55,080 nucleotides of DNA, taken from contig MNCI01004089.1 of the NCBI GenBank assembly GCA_015680685.1, positions 211,538 through 266,617 on the forward strand, read 5' to 3'. A program made the position numbers and the translations under genes. Origin of the DNA: Gnetum montanum (taxonomy: Eukaryota; Streptophyta; Gnetopsida; Gnetales; Gnetaceae). Shown here piece by piece: positions 33,478-43,859 of this stretch (positions are counted from its first letter, which is position 1; every line of letters starts with the position of its first letter). The notes beneath the pieces were generated by a model that was not told the origin of the DNA, made no database searches, and saw only the letters and a list, made by a program, of their open reading frames with translations.

Positions 33478-34079
33478 TGTCACGACCTCCTAAGCTACCA
33501 CAATCCTAGGCTCACGTGCAGGCATATGTGAGTTACAATTAATCCACACTTGGGATGTGGAAAGACATCTGGTACCACTAGATAGAGCCAAGTGCAACGC
33601 ATACGAGGGGGCTGCAGCTAGATTCATCCAAGTGCAGTGCATGCGCATCCGTTACCACTAAAGGAAGCCAAGTGCAACGCATGCAAGGGGGGCTACAGCT
33701 GGGTTCATCCAGATGTAGTGCATGCACATCTACTATCGCCAATTGGGGCGAAGTAGATGGAAGGCAGAACTGGAAATAGGTTATGTGCATACTCTATGTT
33801 GGAGATGCAAGTGATGCATTTGTAGCACTAGTCACAGGAGCATACTAACCAAGCTAGGTACGCCCATGCCTATAAATACAAAAGGTGCTGCTCGCATTGG
33901 GACAACCTCCTATACGTGTTGTAACATATTCCTTTTTGAGTAAAGGTTGGGAGTTTTCCTGTAAGCATGTTCCTCCTATTCTTGAGCATCACTATGTATC
34001 ATTACGAGTAGTTGGCTAAGTTGGGCACTTAGTGCTATCACTTGGTGAAAAAAATTTTGCTACGATTCACCTGGTGATA
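33478..34079 (+). mobile_element. 5' LTR of the chromovirus
   Basis: 602 bp. Two direct repeats of 80 bp (33,587-33,666 and 33,667-33,746, each starting GCCAAGTGCAACGCAT) fill U3. A TATA box CCTATAAATACAAA is at about 33,869. Confidence 0.9.
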
Positions 34080-34081
34080 GT

Positions 34082-34093
34082 TGGTATCAGAGC
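34082..34093 (+). other. Primer-binding site of the chromovirus
   Basis: TGGTATCAGAGC, a perfect initiator tRNA-Met site two bases after the LTR. Confidence 0.9.
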
Positions 34094-34105
34094 CAGGTTG
34101 TTTTG

Positions 34106-35094
34106 ATGGAGGACCTTGCTAAGCGCATCGTTATCTTGGAAGCATTGATTGGAGCCCCTGCTCCTAATGCTTGATCCCTTGCAGACCAAGAAGTTCTGCA
34201 CCATAGGGAAATCAACGATCTACAACAAAGCAATGATGTGGTGTAGAGCGAACTCGAATCTCATGTGGGCAAGATTGAGGGTGTAAAGGTACATCTGTTA
34301 TCCCTTGAAGATGACATTGCATTACTAAAGAAGATCATTGTAGGATCTTCACACGGGAGCAGGAATCTGGACAACTCCAAATTGAAAGTGTTGGAGCCAA
34401 AATAGTTTGGAGGAAGTTGGAATGCAAAGGAGTTGGAAAAATTCCTGTGGGACATACAACAATACTTTTGTGCTGCTTGTGTTTTTGAGGACTAGAGGGT
34501 TACGATAACCAGCATGTATCTCATGGAAGATGCAAAGCTCTAGTGGAGGACGTGGCTGGAGAATGATGTGAGTGCTAGTCGTCCTCAAATCACAACATGG
34601 GAGGCATTGAGAAAGGGGCTAAAGGATCAGTTCCTTCCTCTGAATGCTGCATGGATGATGCGGGAATCCCTCAAAAATTTGAGACACACCACTACCTTGT
34701 GTGAATACGTTAAAGAATTTAGTTCCTTGATACTAGACATCAAGAATAAGTCTAACGAGGATAAGCTATTTAACTTTCTTTTAGGGTTGCAGCCGTGGGC
34801 TCAGGCAGAGTTGAGGAGGCAGAATGTGAAAGATCTACCAATGGCCATAGCTGCTATGGATGGCTTGATCAATTATAAGCAAGGTAATTCTAGATCCAAT
34901 TCAGAGTGGAAGAGCCCTAGGACAAGGACAAAAAGGGAGGAAAGCAACACCGAGGCCCCAAAGACAAGAAGAAGGAGGGGACGCCCTCCAAACCCAAGGG
35001 AGATGAAGCCTCCCAAGGGAAGAAATTCTCGTTTGGGTGCTTCATTTGTGATGAACCACATTGAGCTCACGACTATCCTTCAAGAGAGAGGCTC
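34106..35094 (+). pseudogene. gag of the chromovirus
   Basis: Starts at the ATG at 34,106 (MEDLAKRIVILEALIGAPAP). An N-terminal coiled coil (about residues 30-80) is followed by the Gag core: TTWEALRKGLKDQFLP, RHTTTLCEYVKEFSSLIL and FNFLLGLQPWAQAELRRQ. A Lys/Arg-rich linker has a frameshift near 34,940. The zinc knuckle at 35,038-35,076 reads CFICDEPH...AHDY, so the last Cys of CX2CX3HX4C is Tyr. Stops at four or five sites sit where CAG, TGG or CGA is expected. The open part at 34,568-35,098 is the best preserved. Confidence 0.85.
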
Positions 35095-37000
35095 ATGACT
35101 CTCAGACTTCAGGAGGAGTTTGAGGGAAAATGCAATAACCTGAGGTGTAACCCGTTACAACTGATAAACATTCTTTCTTGCCAGAAGTCCATTCTACCCA
35201 ACGAGTTGATGTTTGTGGAGGTCTTCCTCAACGAACAGAAGGTAACTGCAATGCTGGATACAGGAGCAATGAACAACTTTGTGTCCCAGCATTTGGTGAA
35301 GAAACTTGGCTTGACTGTTGCCAAGAGATAGAGCAAGGTTAAGGCTATGAACTCGGGGGCATAGCTAGTTCATGGTGTGATCTCTTCTCCTCTTAGAGTT
35401 GGCCTATGGGAGGATGATTGTAATTTTGTGGTCGTCTCTTTAGATGACTTTGAGTTGATTTTTGGAGTTGAATTCTTTGTAAGGGCCAAAGCTTTAGTGG
35501 CACCACACTTGGGGGGAATGCTGATTGCCGATGAAAGGCAACCCAATTTTATCCCAATCAAATGTAAAGAGCCTAAACCGATGTTTCAGTCAGCGGCTCA
35601 AACAAATGCAAGGGTAAAAAGGGGTGAAGTCACTATGTTGGCTACCTTGGTGGAGATCAAGAAGAACCAGATAGTCGAAGTTCCTAATTATGTGGGCGAT
35701 CTACTCAAGGAATTTGTAGACGTGATGCCACCAAAGCTGCCCAAGGTCTTACCTCCCAGGAGAAAGGTAGAACATCAGATAAAGTTGGAACCAGGGATGA
35801 GGTCTCTTGTGAGTGTTCCCTATCGTATGTCTCCCATGGAGCTTGCTAACCTACGCAAGTAGTTGGATGAGCTGTTGGAGGCTAGCTACCTTCAACCTTC
35901 GAAGGCACCATATGAAGCATCGGTGCTCTTCCAAAATAAGTAGGATGACATACTACGGATGTGCGTGGATTACCAGGCATTGAACAAAATCACCATAAAA
36001 TACAAGTACCTAGTGCCAAATGTGACAGACTTGTTCGATCGTTTGACAAGAGCTAGGTATTTTACCAAGCTCAATTTGAGGTTTGGGTATTGGCAGGTGC
36101 ACATTGCTATTGGGGATGAAGCAAACATAGTGTGTGTAACTCATTATGGCTCTTTCGAGTTCTTGGTGATGCCATTTGGACTCACCAACACCCCTGCCAC
36201 TTTTTGTAATTTGATGAATGATGTTTTATATAATTTCCTAAATAGATCGATGGTGGTTTATCTAGATGATATTGTTGTGTATAGCCAGAGTCTAGAGGTT
36301 CATGTAGAACACTTGAGGTAGGTTTTCTCAAGGCTAAGAGAAAACCATTTGTATGTAAAGAAAGAAAAATGTGAATTCGGTGTCCAGGAGATCTTATTCC
36401 TTGGTCACTGAATATCAAAGGGGAGAATCTAGATGGATGATCGAAAGGTGAAGGCAATTTTGGAGTGGCCCACTCCAAAGAAGGTTCCTGAGTTACGGTC
36501 CTTTTTAAGACTTTCAAACTATTACCAGCAGTTCATTGAGGGCTACGCAAGGAAGGTAGTCCCCTTGACTGATTTTCTAAAGAAAAACCAAGCGTGGGTT
36601 TGGTCAAAGGCCTGTGAAGAGGCCTTTTAGTAAATAAAGGAAGCTATGACATTGGAATCAATGCTGGGGTTGCCCAACTTTGAAGTTCCCTTTGAACTTC
36701 ATACCGATGCATCCGATCGAGCAATTGGTGGAGTCCTGGTGCAAGAATGACATACAGTTGTGTTTGAGAGCAGGAAGCTCAAGGACGCAAAGCAACGATA
36801 TACTACTCACGAGAAGGAAATGACAGTAGTGATGCACTGCTTAAATATCTGGAGGCATTACCTATTGGGAATGAAGGTCACAGTAGCCATGGATAATGTG
36901 GCCAACACTTACTTCACAACCCAAAAAAAGCTTTCTCTGAAGCAGGCAAGGTGGTAGGAGTACCTTGCAAAGTTCGACTTCGATTGGGTTCATCGACCTG
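35095..37000 (+). pseudogene. Protease, RT and RNase H of the chromovirus
   Basis: Continues in one frame. Protease: LDTGAMNNFVSQHLVKKLGL with the catalytic DTGA at 35,257-35,268. RT: MCVDYQALNKITIKYKY, FTKLNLRFGYWQVHI, FLVMPFGLTNTPATF, and the intact catalytic YLDD at 36,259-36,270. RNase H: LHTDASDRAIGGVLVQE, TTHEKEMTVVMHCLNIWRHY, then WVHRPGERTR. Stops (at 35,329, 35,863, 35,941, 36,319, 36,409 and others) are nearly all TAG or TGA in place of CAG, TGG or CGA. The frame shifts between 36,960 and 37,220. Confidence 0.9.
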
Positions 37001-37219
37001 GCGAGAGAACTAGGTAGCAGATGCTCTAAGTCGAAAGGAAGTCTAGGCTTACATAGCGACGTTGATGACAGTTCAGTCGTACTTCATCGACAAAGTGAAG
37101 AAAGCTACGGAAGTAGACAAAACCTATTGTTAACTTCAATAGTAAGTGCGTGAAGGCCTTGTGAGAAAGTATTGGCTTGAGGCCCATCTGTTGTATACTT
37201 GGGGTAGTAGATTGTATGT

Positions 37220-38360
37220 TCCCAAGGGTGGGGAACTATGATGTGAACTCATGAGGGAAGCTCATGACACCCAATGGGCTGGATACCTAGGGATGAAGAG
37301 AATGCTAGCTCTTCTATCTCAAGGCTACTTTTGGCCTAAGATGAAAAACGATGTTGAATTGTATGTGAGAACCTATCTAGTGTGTCAACTAGACAAGACA
37401 AAGAAGAAGAAGCAGGTTGGGCTTCTTCAACCTCTCTCAATCCTGAAAAGACCATGGAAGTGTGTTTTCATGGATTTCATCGCAAACTTCCCACGGGTGG
37501 ATGGGAAGGTGTCGGTATTGGTTGTGGTTGATCGGTTCTCTAAATATGCTATGTTTGTAGCTGCACCTCAAGTGTGCACTGTAGAAACAACTACCGAACT
37601 CTTCTTTTGGCATGTTGTAAAGGTATTTGGGGTACCTCGCGATATTGTAAGTGACTAGGATGCATGGTTCACAGGGAAGTTCTGGATGGATTCATTTTCT
37701 TTGATGGGTTTGGAATTGAAATTTTCCACAATCAACCATCCTCAGATGAATGGGCAAACTGAGTAGGCGAATGCTTTGGTCGAAGAGTATCTTTGCCACT
37801 TTGTAACTACAAGCCAAAGAAATTGGGTCACATTGTTGGACACCGTCCAATTCTGCTACAACTTGCATCAAACTTCTTCAACAGGGTTGAGTCCTGTAGA
37901 GTTAGTCTTTGGGCATCATCCCATAATGCCCTTGGCAGTGGCGAGATCAAAGTCACAAGGGAAATGCCCATCAGCGTATCGCTTTGCACATGATAAGCAG
38001 GACTTGTATGAGCAAGCTTAGGATAGCTTAGCCAAGGTGCAGAGGCACATAAAGAAGTATGCCAATCAGAATCGAATGACGGTCAAGTACAACGAAGGGG
38101 ATAAGGTCTTGTTGAAACTTACTCCCCAAATTTGGAAGAAGGTCATTGATAAACGGTATCACAAAGGCCTTCTCCAGAGGTACGATGGATCGTTTGAGGT
38201 TGTGAAGCAAGTAGGCAATGTCGCCTATTGATTGAAACTTCCGGAGCGGATGAAACTCCATCTGATGTTTCATGTAAGCTTTCTCAAACCATTCTATGAG
38301 GATACAGCAAGGCAACAAGTTAGGATAGCATCTCCTAGCATTCGAAAGGAATTTCGAAAA
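37220..38360 (+). pseudogene. Integrase of the chromovirus
   Basis: The zinc-binding part (from about 37,250) reads HDTQWAGYLGMKRMLALLSQ, YFWPKM and CQLDKTKKKK; one Cys of the HHCC box (VRTYLVCQL, usually CxxC) has become Tyr. Core: VFMDFIANFPRVDGKVSVLV (first Asp), GVPRDIVSD (second Asp region), then TNHPQMNGQTE-like text before a stop. GPY/F-like C-terminal part: VLLKLTPQIWKKV and YDGSFEVVKQVGNVAY. Damaged by a few stops only. Confidence 0.85.
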
Positions 38361-38520
38361 ATGACTGAGAGGATTCTTAGCCATCGGACTGAAGGTACTA
38401 GTCGGAAGAATCGACGAACCAACTACTTAGTCTAGTGGAAGGGCTGTAGTGAGGAGGATGCCACATGGGAACATGACATTACCTTATGGCAGTTTGAGAA
38501 GTTGATCAAACTCTACATGG
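38361..38520 (+). pseudogene. Integrase C-terminal chromodomain
   Basis: Reads ERILSHRTEGTSRKNRRTNY, LV, a TAG stop in place of CAG, then WKGCSEEDATWEHDITLWQF and EKLI. The YLVxWKG and ATWE landmarks define a chromodomain, which directs such elements to particular chromatin. This places the element in the chromovirus branch. Confidence 0.9.
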
Positions 38521-38548
38521 AAGGACTTCCGACGAGGATGTTAGACTC

Positions 38549-38566
38549 ATCTGATGGGGATGAATT
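38549..38566 (+). other. Polypurine tract of the chromovirus
   Basis: GATGGGGATGAA lies just before the 3' LTR. Confidence 0.6.
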
Positions 38567-39221
38567 TGTCACGACCTCTTGAGCTGCCGTAGTCCTAGGC
38601 TCACATGTAGGTGTACGTGAGCTACAATTGAACCACACTTGGGGTGTGGAAAGACATCTGGTACTGCTAGACAAAGCCAGGTGCAACACATGCAAGGGGG
38701 CTACAGCTGGATTCATCCAGGTGCAGCGCATGCACATTTGTTACCACTAGAGGAAGCCAAGTGCGGTGCATGCGAGGGGGGCTACAACTGGGTTTGTCCA
38801 GATGTAGCGCATGCACATCTGCTATCGCCAGTTGGGATGAAGTAGATGGAAGGCAGAACTGGCAATGGGTTACATGCATACTCTGTGTTGGAGATGCAAG
38901 TGATGCATTTGTAACACCAATCCCGAGAGCATACTGGCCAAGTCGAATACGCCCATGCCTATAAATACAAAGAAGTGTTGCTTGCATTGAGGCAACATAT
39001 ACGCCCATGCCTATAAATACAAAGAAGTGTTGCTTGCATTGAGGCAACCTCCTATATGTGTTGTAACATATTCATTTTTGAGTAAAGGTTGGGAGTTTTC
39101 CTGTAAGCGTGTTCCTCATGTACTTGAGCATCGCTACGTATTGTTGTGAGTAGCTAGCTAAGTCAGGCACTTAGCGCTATCTCTTGGTGAAAAATTTTCC
39201 ATTGTGATTCACCTAGTGACA
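38567..39221 (+). mobile_element. 3' LTR of the chromovirus with duplicated TATA segment
   Basis: 655 bp, 53 longer than the 5' LTR because a 52-bp segment that includes CCTATAAATACAAAG is tandemly repeated (38,947-38,998 and 38,999-39,050). The LTR therefore holds two TATA boxes and two potential starts. Confidence 0.9.
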
Positions 39222-39462
39222 CCCTCTATTGCAAGGAACATGAACTTTCTCTGATGGTTCATCGCTTAAAAAGGGATTTCCACATTACACGATTTTTTCA
39301 GATAAAGCAATAGTTATCTATTAAGATTCCAAGACATAGAACCTCAATATATACATATATTTTTGAACTTGGAGGAATATCTTTGAAGGTAAAAGATATA
39401 ATGGGGCAGAGCACAACTGAATTCCTAAATAAAACTCTTAAACAAGGGCTTATTCCTGTCCG

Positions 39463-39693
39463 TTACAGGGAATTATGAGAAGAATGATTATGAGGAGAAG
39501 AAGAATCAGAAGATTGAACAGTAGTAGCAGCTTGCTTATTATTGTTGAACACGTTGGGAAACGCAACTTTGGTTGTAGTTGGAAGGAGCTTGTCGACTCT
39601 GAGAGACGCTAACCCTGGGCTGGCTCTGCACCTGCATTGGAGCAGCTTTGTGCAGAGCACCTGAACCATGACGCACCACAAGCTGCTCCTCAT
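39463..39693 (-). CDS. Possible 76-codon small protein, unidentified
   Basis: The minus-strand ATG at 39,693 opens a frame of 76 codons. A TATA-like TATATAATA lies about 65 bases upstream (about 39,755-39,765), a sensible distance for a short 5' UTR. The N-terminal two thirds is basic and rich in Ser, Leu, Arg and Thr with no acids before DKLL, as in organelle-targeting sequences. The C-terminus is Ser/His/Asn-rich (SSDSSSPHNHSSHNSL). I do not recognise the protein. It could be the first exon of a longer gene or chance. Confidence 0.3.
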   Translation of the reverse strand: MRSSLWCVMVQVLCTKLLQCRCRASPGLASLRVDKLLPTTTKVAFPNVFNNNKQAATTVQSSDSSSPHNHSSHNSL

Positions 39694-39754
39694 TTACTTC
39701 CCACCGTCTCTCTTTCTTGATCTTGTTTGAGAATTGAGACAGCCTCACTTATTA

Positions 39755-39765
39755 TTATATACTAA
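39755..39765 (-). promoter_or_regulatory. TATA-like box before the small ORF
   Basis: Minus strand AGTATATAATAATAAG. The region is AT-rich locally, so the call is tentative. Confidence 0.3.
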
Positions 39766-40820
39766 AACTTGCAGGCTTGCAGCAACAGAGTAAGCGTTAC
39801 ACGTTAATGGCAGGTACAGTTTCATAAAGCAGGCATTCGTGAAGGGTAAATTACCGGTGATTGCATTGGAACCATGGTTTTTTGCCTTTTTCATATGAGA
39901 CGACAGGGGATAATGTAGCTGGATGGAACAGCTAAAGTATATGCTCTGTTTCAGAATTTTGGCACGTCAAAATGTATAGCTTGGAGCCCACGAATACTTG
40001 CTCAGGATGAATTACTTGGAGATGCTTTAAAAAATATAGCAATTGTTAGAATCCTCTCGAAAATCGGGTTCGTTGGTGCTGCAAGCGAAGTTCAAGCTTG
40101 CAACTTAAATTATCTCGATAAAAAGCTGCCCTAGAATTTGAATCGGTACATATTTCATTTGGTAATTGCCGTCTATTTCAAAATGGAACCGGATTGAGCT
40201 TTTGTAAATGTTGGATTTATAGTTTCGAACTTGGAGAAATATTTCTGAAGGTAAAAGCTTTGGGCATCTGATCCAAACCTCAAATCCTTGTAGATTTCAG
40301 CTATTTTATCATGATTTATTAGGCTAAAAATTTTCATAAACAGCATGATCTTTTAAGAACATTGCAATGATCCGTCTCTAAACACTCGCTCTCTGCGTAA
40401 AATCTTTCAATGATTATTCGACCAAGATCCCATTCTTGCAAAACACAAACATGTCCGTGAAATAACAACTCTTCTACCCAAAAAAAACTGAAAAGTCGTC
40501 AATTTTTCTGGGAAGATTTTCAAAGAATCTGTAAACGATGCCATGAGAAAAAGCCACGAAAAACACTGAAATAAGAAAATATCCTCTCTTGGCTTCTTCG
40601 TTGGCAGAATTCCGGGCAATCAAAGACTTAGTTGCAGGTACGGGACCCAAGGGTATCAAAACTCCACAGACGAAACAATTTTATCATCAACACAGCCCAG
40701 GACGCACTACTATTCTAAAACACTCCACTAAACAAAACCAAGTAAATATTCTTGGACGACGCCCACGACGATGAAAGCCGGAAACAGACAACCTCAGAAC
40801 CATCAGGATTTGCTATTGCC

Positions 40821-42029
40821 CTATTCCATCCTACTCTCAGTAGTTTTGCCCCCGCCATCGTCCGCGATGAGCTCTGACTCTACCTCTACCTCTGTCTCTG
40901 CTGCCGACTCAGAGAGCTCAACCTGAACATTTTCCAACATCTCCTCGTCATTATTCTCATGCTCAGGCGGCGTCTTGGCAAGCCTCAAACTCTCAACGGG
41001 CCGAGCTACCTTGTCGACTTTGGTGTAGTTGCAGGCGCCGGCGGAGCTCTTTCTGAGTCGGTCGGCTCCTGCTCGGCCTCTGCCAGCAGCAGCAGCAGCA
41101 GCATTACCAATGCCGTTGTCGTCGTGCTGGTGGTCGGCCCAGAGATCGAGATTATCACGGAGAAGCTGCAGAAGGAGAGTGGTATCCTTGTAATGCAGGT
41201 GGCTCACGGTTTCCAGCCCCAGTATTCCGTCGTGGAAAGCCTGCTTGGCCAAGCTGACGCCGTGGGCGACCTCATCGTTGATTTCGTGCAGGAAAACCGA
41301 GAAATTGAGGGCGACGCCAAGCCGTACGGGGTGCGTCGCCTCCATCTGCGCCAGCGCCGTCTGCCACGCCTCCTCGTACGCTGCGCGGGCGGTGGCAGCA
41401 GCATCCACGCCCACGCCGGGCGTGAACGCAGAGAAAAACTGAGCTCCGGCGCCTGCAAACTTGCACAGATAACGCAGATAATCACCCTTGAGTTTGAGGT
41501 AACCGACGCGGGCCTCTGCAGCGCGCCTGTTGCCCTCTTCTTCTTCTTCTTGGTTGTGGTTGTGGTTGTGAAGTCGAACACGGGGAATGAGATATCGGTC
41601 GAGGAGATAGAGAAAGTCGTAGCAGACGGTGGCGAGCTCGGCCTCGATGCACTTGCGGTACAGGCGTACTCCCTCGGCGTTGCGGTTGAAGCGTTCGATG
41701 TGCTCCACGTCGCAGACGGAACGCCAGGAAGTGCGTCGCGGCGTGAGCAGGTGCTTATACGAATCGGACAGCATGCTGTCCTCCTCCATGCTCAGCGTCT
41801 GCGGCATCTTCGCCACCATTTTCATGTACTTGCGCATGTCCTCGTAGCGCTCCGCGTGCTCTGCCAGCCGCGCCAGAAACACCAGTCGCTCACGCTCTCC
41901 TTGCTCCTCCTCCTCCTCCTCGTCCTGCTGCTCCTGCTGTTCTTGCTCTTGTTCCTCCTCTTCCTGCTGCTGCTGCTCCTTGTCCTTCTCCGCGTTTTCT
42001 GTGTATGTCTGCTCCGCCTCTTCTGCCAT
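40821..42029 (-). CDS. Intronless, extended 14-3-3 protein
   Basis: 14-3-3 proteins are dimeric adaptors that bind phosphoserine/phosphothreonine peptides. This single-exon frame gives 402 residues, against about 250 in typical members. Residues 1-46: acidic Glu/Gln-rich tail. Residues 47-297: 14-3-3 core (RLVFLARLAEHAERYEDM; YKHLLTPRRTSWR; YLKLKGDYLRYL; RLGVALNFSVFLHEI; KDTTLLLQLLRDNLDLW). The phosphopeptide-groove residues are all kept: K92, R99, R186, Y187, N242, E249, N293. Residues 151-171 form an inserted His/Asn and Glu loop. Residues 298-402 are an Ala/Gly stretch, a basic RLRKSSAG motif and an acidic end. I chose the start at 42,029 because ACAATGGC is a good plant context and a TATA box lies 50-57 bases upstream. 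The frame is open for 98 more codons upstream but that part covers the promoter. The gene is CpG- and GC-rich, unlike its surroundings. A retrogene origin is inferred from the lack of introns. Confidence 0.85.
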   Translation of the reverse strand: MAEEAEQTYTENAEKDKEQQQQEEEEQEQEQQEQQDEEEEEEQGERERLVFLARLAEHAERYEDMRKYMKMVAKMPQTLSMEEDSMLSDSYKHLLTPRRTSWRSVCDVEHIERFNRNAEGVRLYRKCIEAELATVCYDFLYLLDRYLIPRVRLHNHNHNQEEEEEGNRRAAEARVGYLKLKGDYLRYLCKFAGAGAQFFSAFTPGVGVDAAATARAAYEEAWQTALAQMEATHPVRLGVALNFSVFLHEINDEVAHGVSLAKQAFHDGILGLETVSHLHYKDTTLLLQLLRDNLDLWADHQHDDNGIGNAAAAAAGRGRAGADRLRKSSAGACNYTKVDKVARPVESLRLAKTPPEHENNDEEMLENVQVELSESAAETEVEVESELIADDGGGKTTESRME

Positions 42030-42078
42030 TGTGCCCTCCGTAGTCGTATGTATGTGCATGCGATTGATTCTGGCTGGG

Positions 42079-42086
42079 TTTTTATA
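42079..42086 (-). promoter_or_regulatory. TATA box of the 14-3-3 gene
   Basis: Minus strand TATAAAAACCC, 50-57 bases before the chosen ATG, which implies a short 5' UTR of about 25 bases. Confidence 0.7.
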
Positions 42087-42985
42087 CAAGTTATCATTCA
42101 CTGCAACAATGCAAGGCCCTTCTTCTTCTTCTTCGTCTTCGTCTTCCGTTTGATCGCTCGGATGGACTATTAGCATTCCCTTGTTCAGCGCCTGGCCGTC
42201 CTTCCGTCTTCCAAACGAATGATATGTTTTGAGGTTGGTATGCAAAACGACGCCTATCCTTGATTCTTTGGACTCTTTGGACTCCCGTATCCATGTAAGA
42301 GTGTGAAACATCAGACCGTCCACAAATTTTTCGGACTTTGTTTTTTAAGTTTGAAATTTGGCATCCCAGCATGATTTCCTTGCGCGCGTTTCTCCTCCAC
42401 CTGGACAAGAATAGTGCGCTGTGCGCTCTCCGGCTTATGGAACATAAACCACATTGCAGCAGGTTTGGCATTTTCATTAGAAGTCAGAGCATGAAAGTTT
42501 GCGATCACCATCTTTAGGTCCCTTGGCAAATCAGACCATTCCAACGTGCCAATTTATCTTCTAATCTTTGCTCCCGCACACGTTTGGTACTTGTTCATGG
42601 CTTCATGCATTCTCACGGACTCACGGGAATAACCAAATAAATCCTACATCGTTAACATCCTTGTCCAAAATAAAAGTCGGGTATAAGTTCTGTTTCCCCA
42701 TTCGTGTGCACAGCTATCAGCTAAGTAAAGCAGAAATTTACCATTACTACAATCAGGATAGGAGTTTCTATTAACTTATACCAACCATAGTAAGAATAAT
42801 CTTAATAAGTTCTTTTTCCATTATTAATGAGGCATCTTTCCATTGGCTACGGTTTGGTTATGACTAATATGCGAATGCGTTGGCTCTATATCATAACATT
42901 ATTATTGAGATGACCGCTAGTAAATTACTTTGGAAAAAAAATACATAATTACAAAATCAAATAAAATAGTAAAAATTAAAAATAA
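42087..42985. other. 14-3-3 upstream region, then AT-rich spacer
   Basis: The first 500 bases are GC-richer and include a GAA/GAG run (42,118-42,145 on the complement). Stop-free minus-strand frames here are composition effects. From about 42,780 the sequence turns AT-rich with no feature. Confidence 0.4.
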
Positions 42986-42987
42986 GC

Positions 42988-43218
42988 ATACATAGAAGAG
43001 CTATCGGAACCAACTAAACCTCCATAAAGGTCATACTTCTAGTGAAACCTACAAAATAATTACAAATAGAATAATAATAGTTTATAAGAATTGCTAAATG
43101 TTATAGAAGCATAAAAATAGAGCAATAATGTAAATTACTCATATAAAAGATTTGTAAGTCTTCTAAATTACATGACCACTTAAAAATATCAATAATTCTT
43201 CTTGATTTAGCATGCTTT
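42988..43218. repeat. Direct repeat left of the Helitron region
   Basis: About 230 bp beginning TACATAGAAGAG and ending GATTTAGCATGCTTTTA. It matches 48,757-48,990 in the same orientation at roughly 90% by eye. Confidence 0.85.
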
Positions 43219-43859
43219 TAGATAAAAACATAAATATCTTGTATAACTAATAGCTTAAAAACACTCAAACAAACAAAAGACTAAACAAACTTAACCGAGA
43301 GGGTATAACTAAATTGGGAAATGAGTAAAGAAATAGAGGATGGATGAGTGATTCTATTTTTATCTATCTTGTTTCCTCATCCAGTAGTCAAGCTTGGTTA
43401 ATATCATACTCTTTACAATCATCTTAGCCAATTCATATATATATAAGCTAGTAGAGCCATTTTGCATGCTAGGAGTAGAATTTAATTATTTTTCCAAAGT
43501 TTTAAAGTTATCAATTATCATTATAAAGGATATTGTTATAAAAGTTCAAGTTGTTAAAATATTGTTTGAACTATTTCAATAATATCACTATTTACAGGCC
43601 TAGTAATATATACTAGTAAAGATAAATTGGTAGAAATAAAATCTTTTATATTTCATATATGTTGATGAAGGAATACATTACACAATTATTGCAACAAACA
43701 TTACAAAGGTGTAAAATAGGATTGAGGAAAAGACAAAATATAGTGATGTGTGAACTCAATATGCCTAATCTTCCAATTCAACAAAACAAAATTTCCTCTG
43801 CAATTCTAGTATGGAGATGTTTAGCATTTAAAACCTTTCTATATCTCTACACAGAGAAA

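Larger units (their letters stand above)
33478..39221 (+). mobile_element. Complete chromodomain Ty3-gypsy element (chromovirus)
   Basis: 5,744 bp. 5' LTR 33,478-34,079 and 3' LTR 38,567-39,221 share TGTCAC/GTGACA ends (5' copy decayed to GTGATA). Flanks are CCCTT (33,473-33,477) and CCCTC (39,222-39,226), a 5-bp target duplication with one C/T difference. The internal order is primer site, gag, protease, RT, RNase H, integrase, chromodomain. The coding region is nearly one frame, broken by one or two frameshifts and about a dozen stops. LTR differences are mostly transitions. It is the least decayed element in the window. Confidence 0.9.
39227..40820. other. GC-richer, unique-looking region flanking the 14-3-3 gene
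   Basis: No transposon similarity read. It contains a possible small minus-strand gene (39,463-39,770). The part next to 40,820 should hold the 3' UTR of the 14-3-3 gene, though I could not fix a poly(A) signal. Confidence 0.45.

Noticed and set aside
38667-39047. Open frame of 126 codons on the minus strand
   Set aside because: It lies wholly in the chromovirus 3' LTR and its length comes from the tandem duplications.
40959-42173. Long plus-strand open frame of 404 codons opposite the 14-3-3 gene
   Set aside because: It is the antisense shadow of a GC-rich coding region. It has no domain and is dominated by Leu and Ser runs from the reversed Glu/Gln repeats.
42094-42544. Minus-strand open stretches upstream of the 14-3-3 ATG
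   Set aside because: They overlap the promoter, lack recognisable protein character, and are explained by GC-rich, stop-poor composition.
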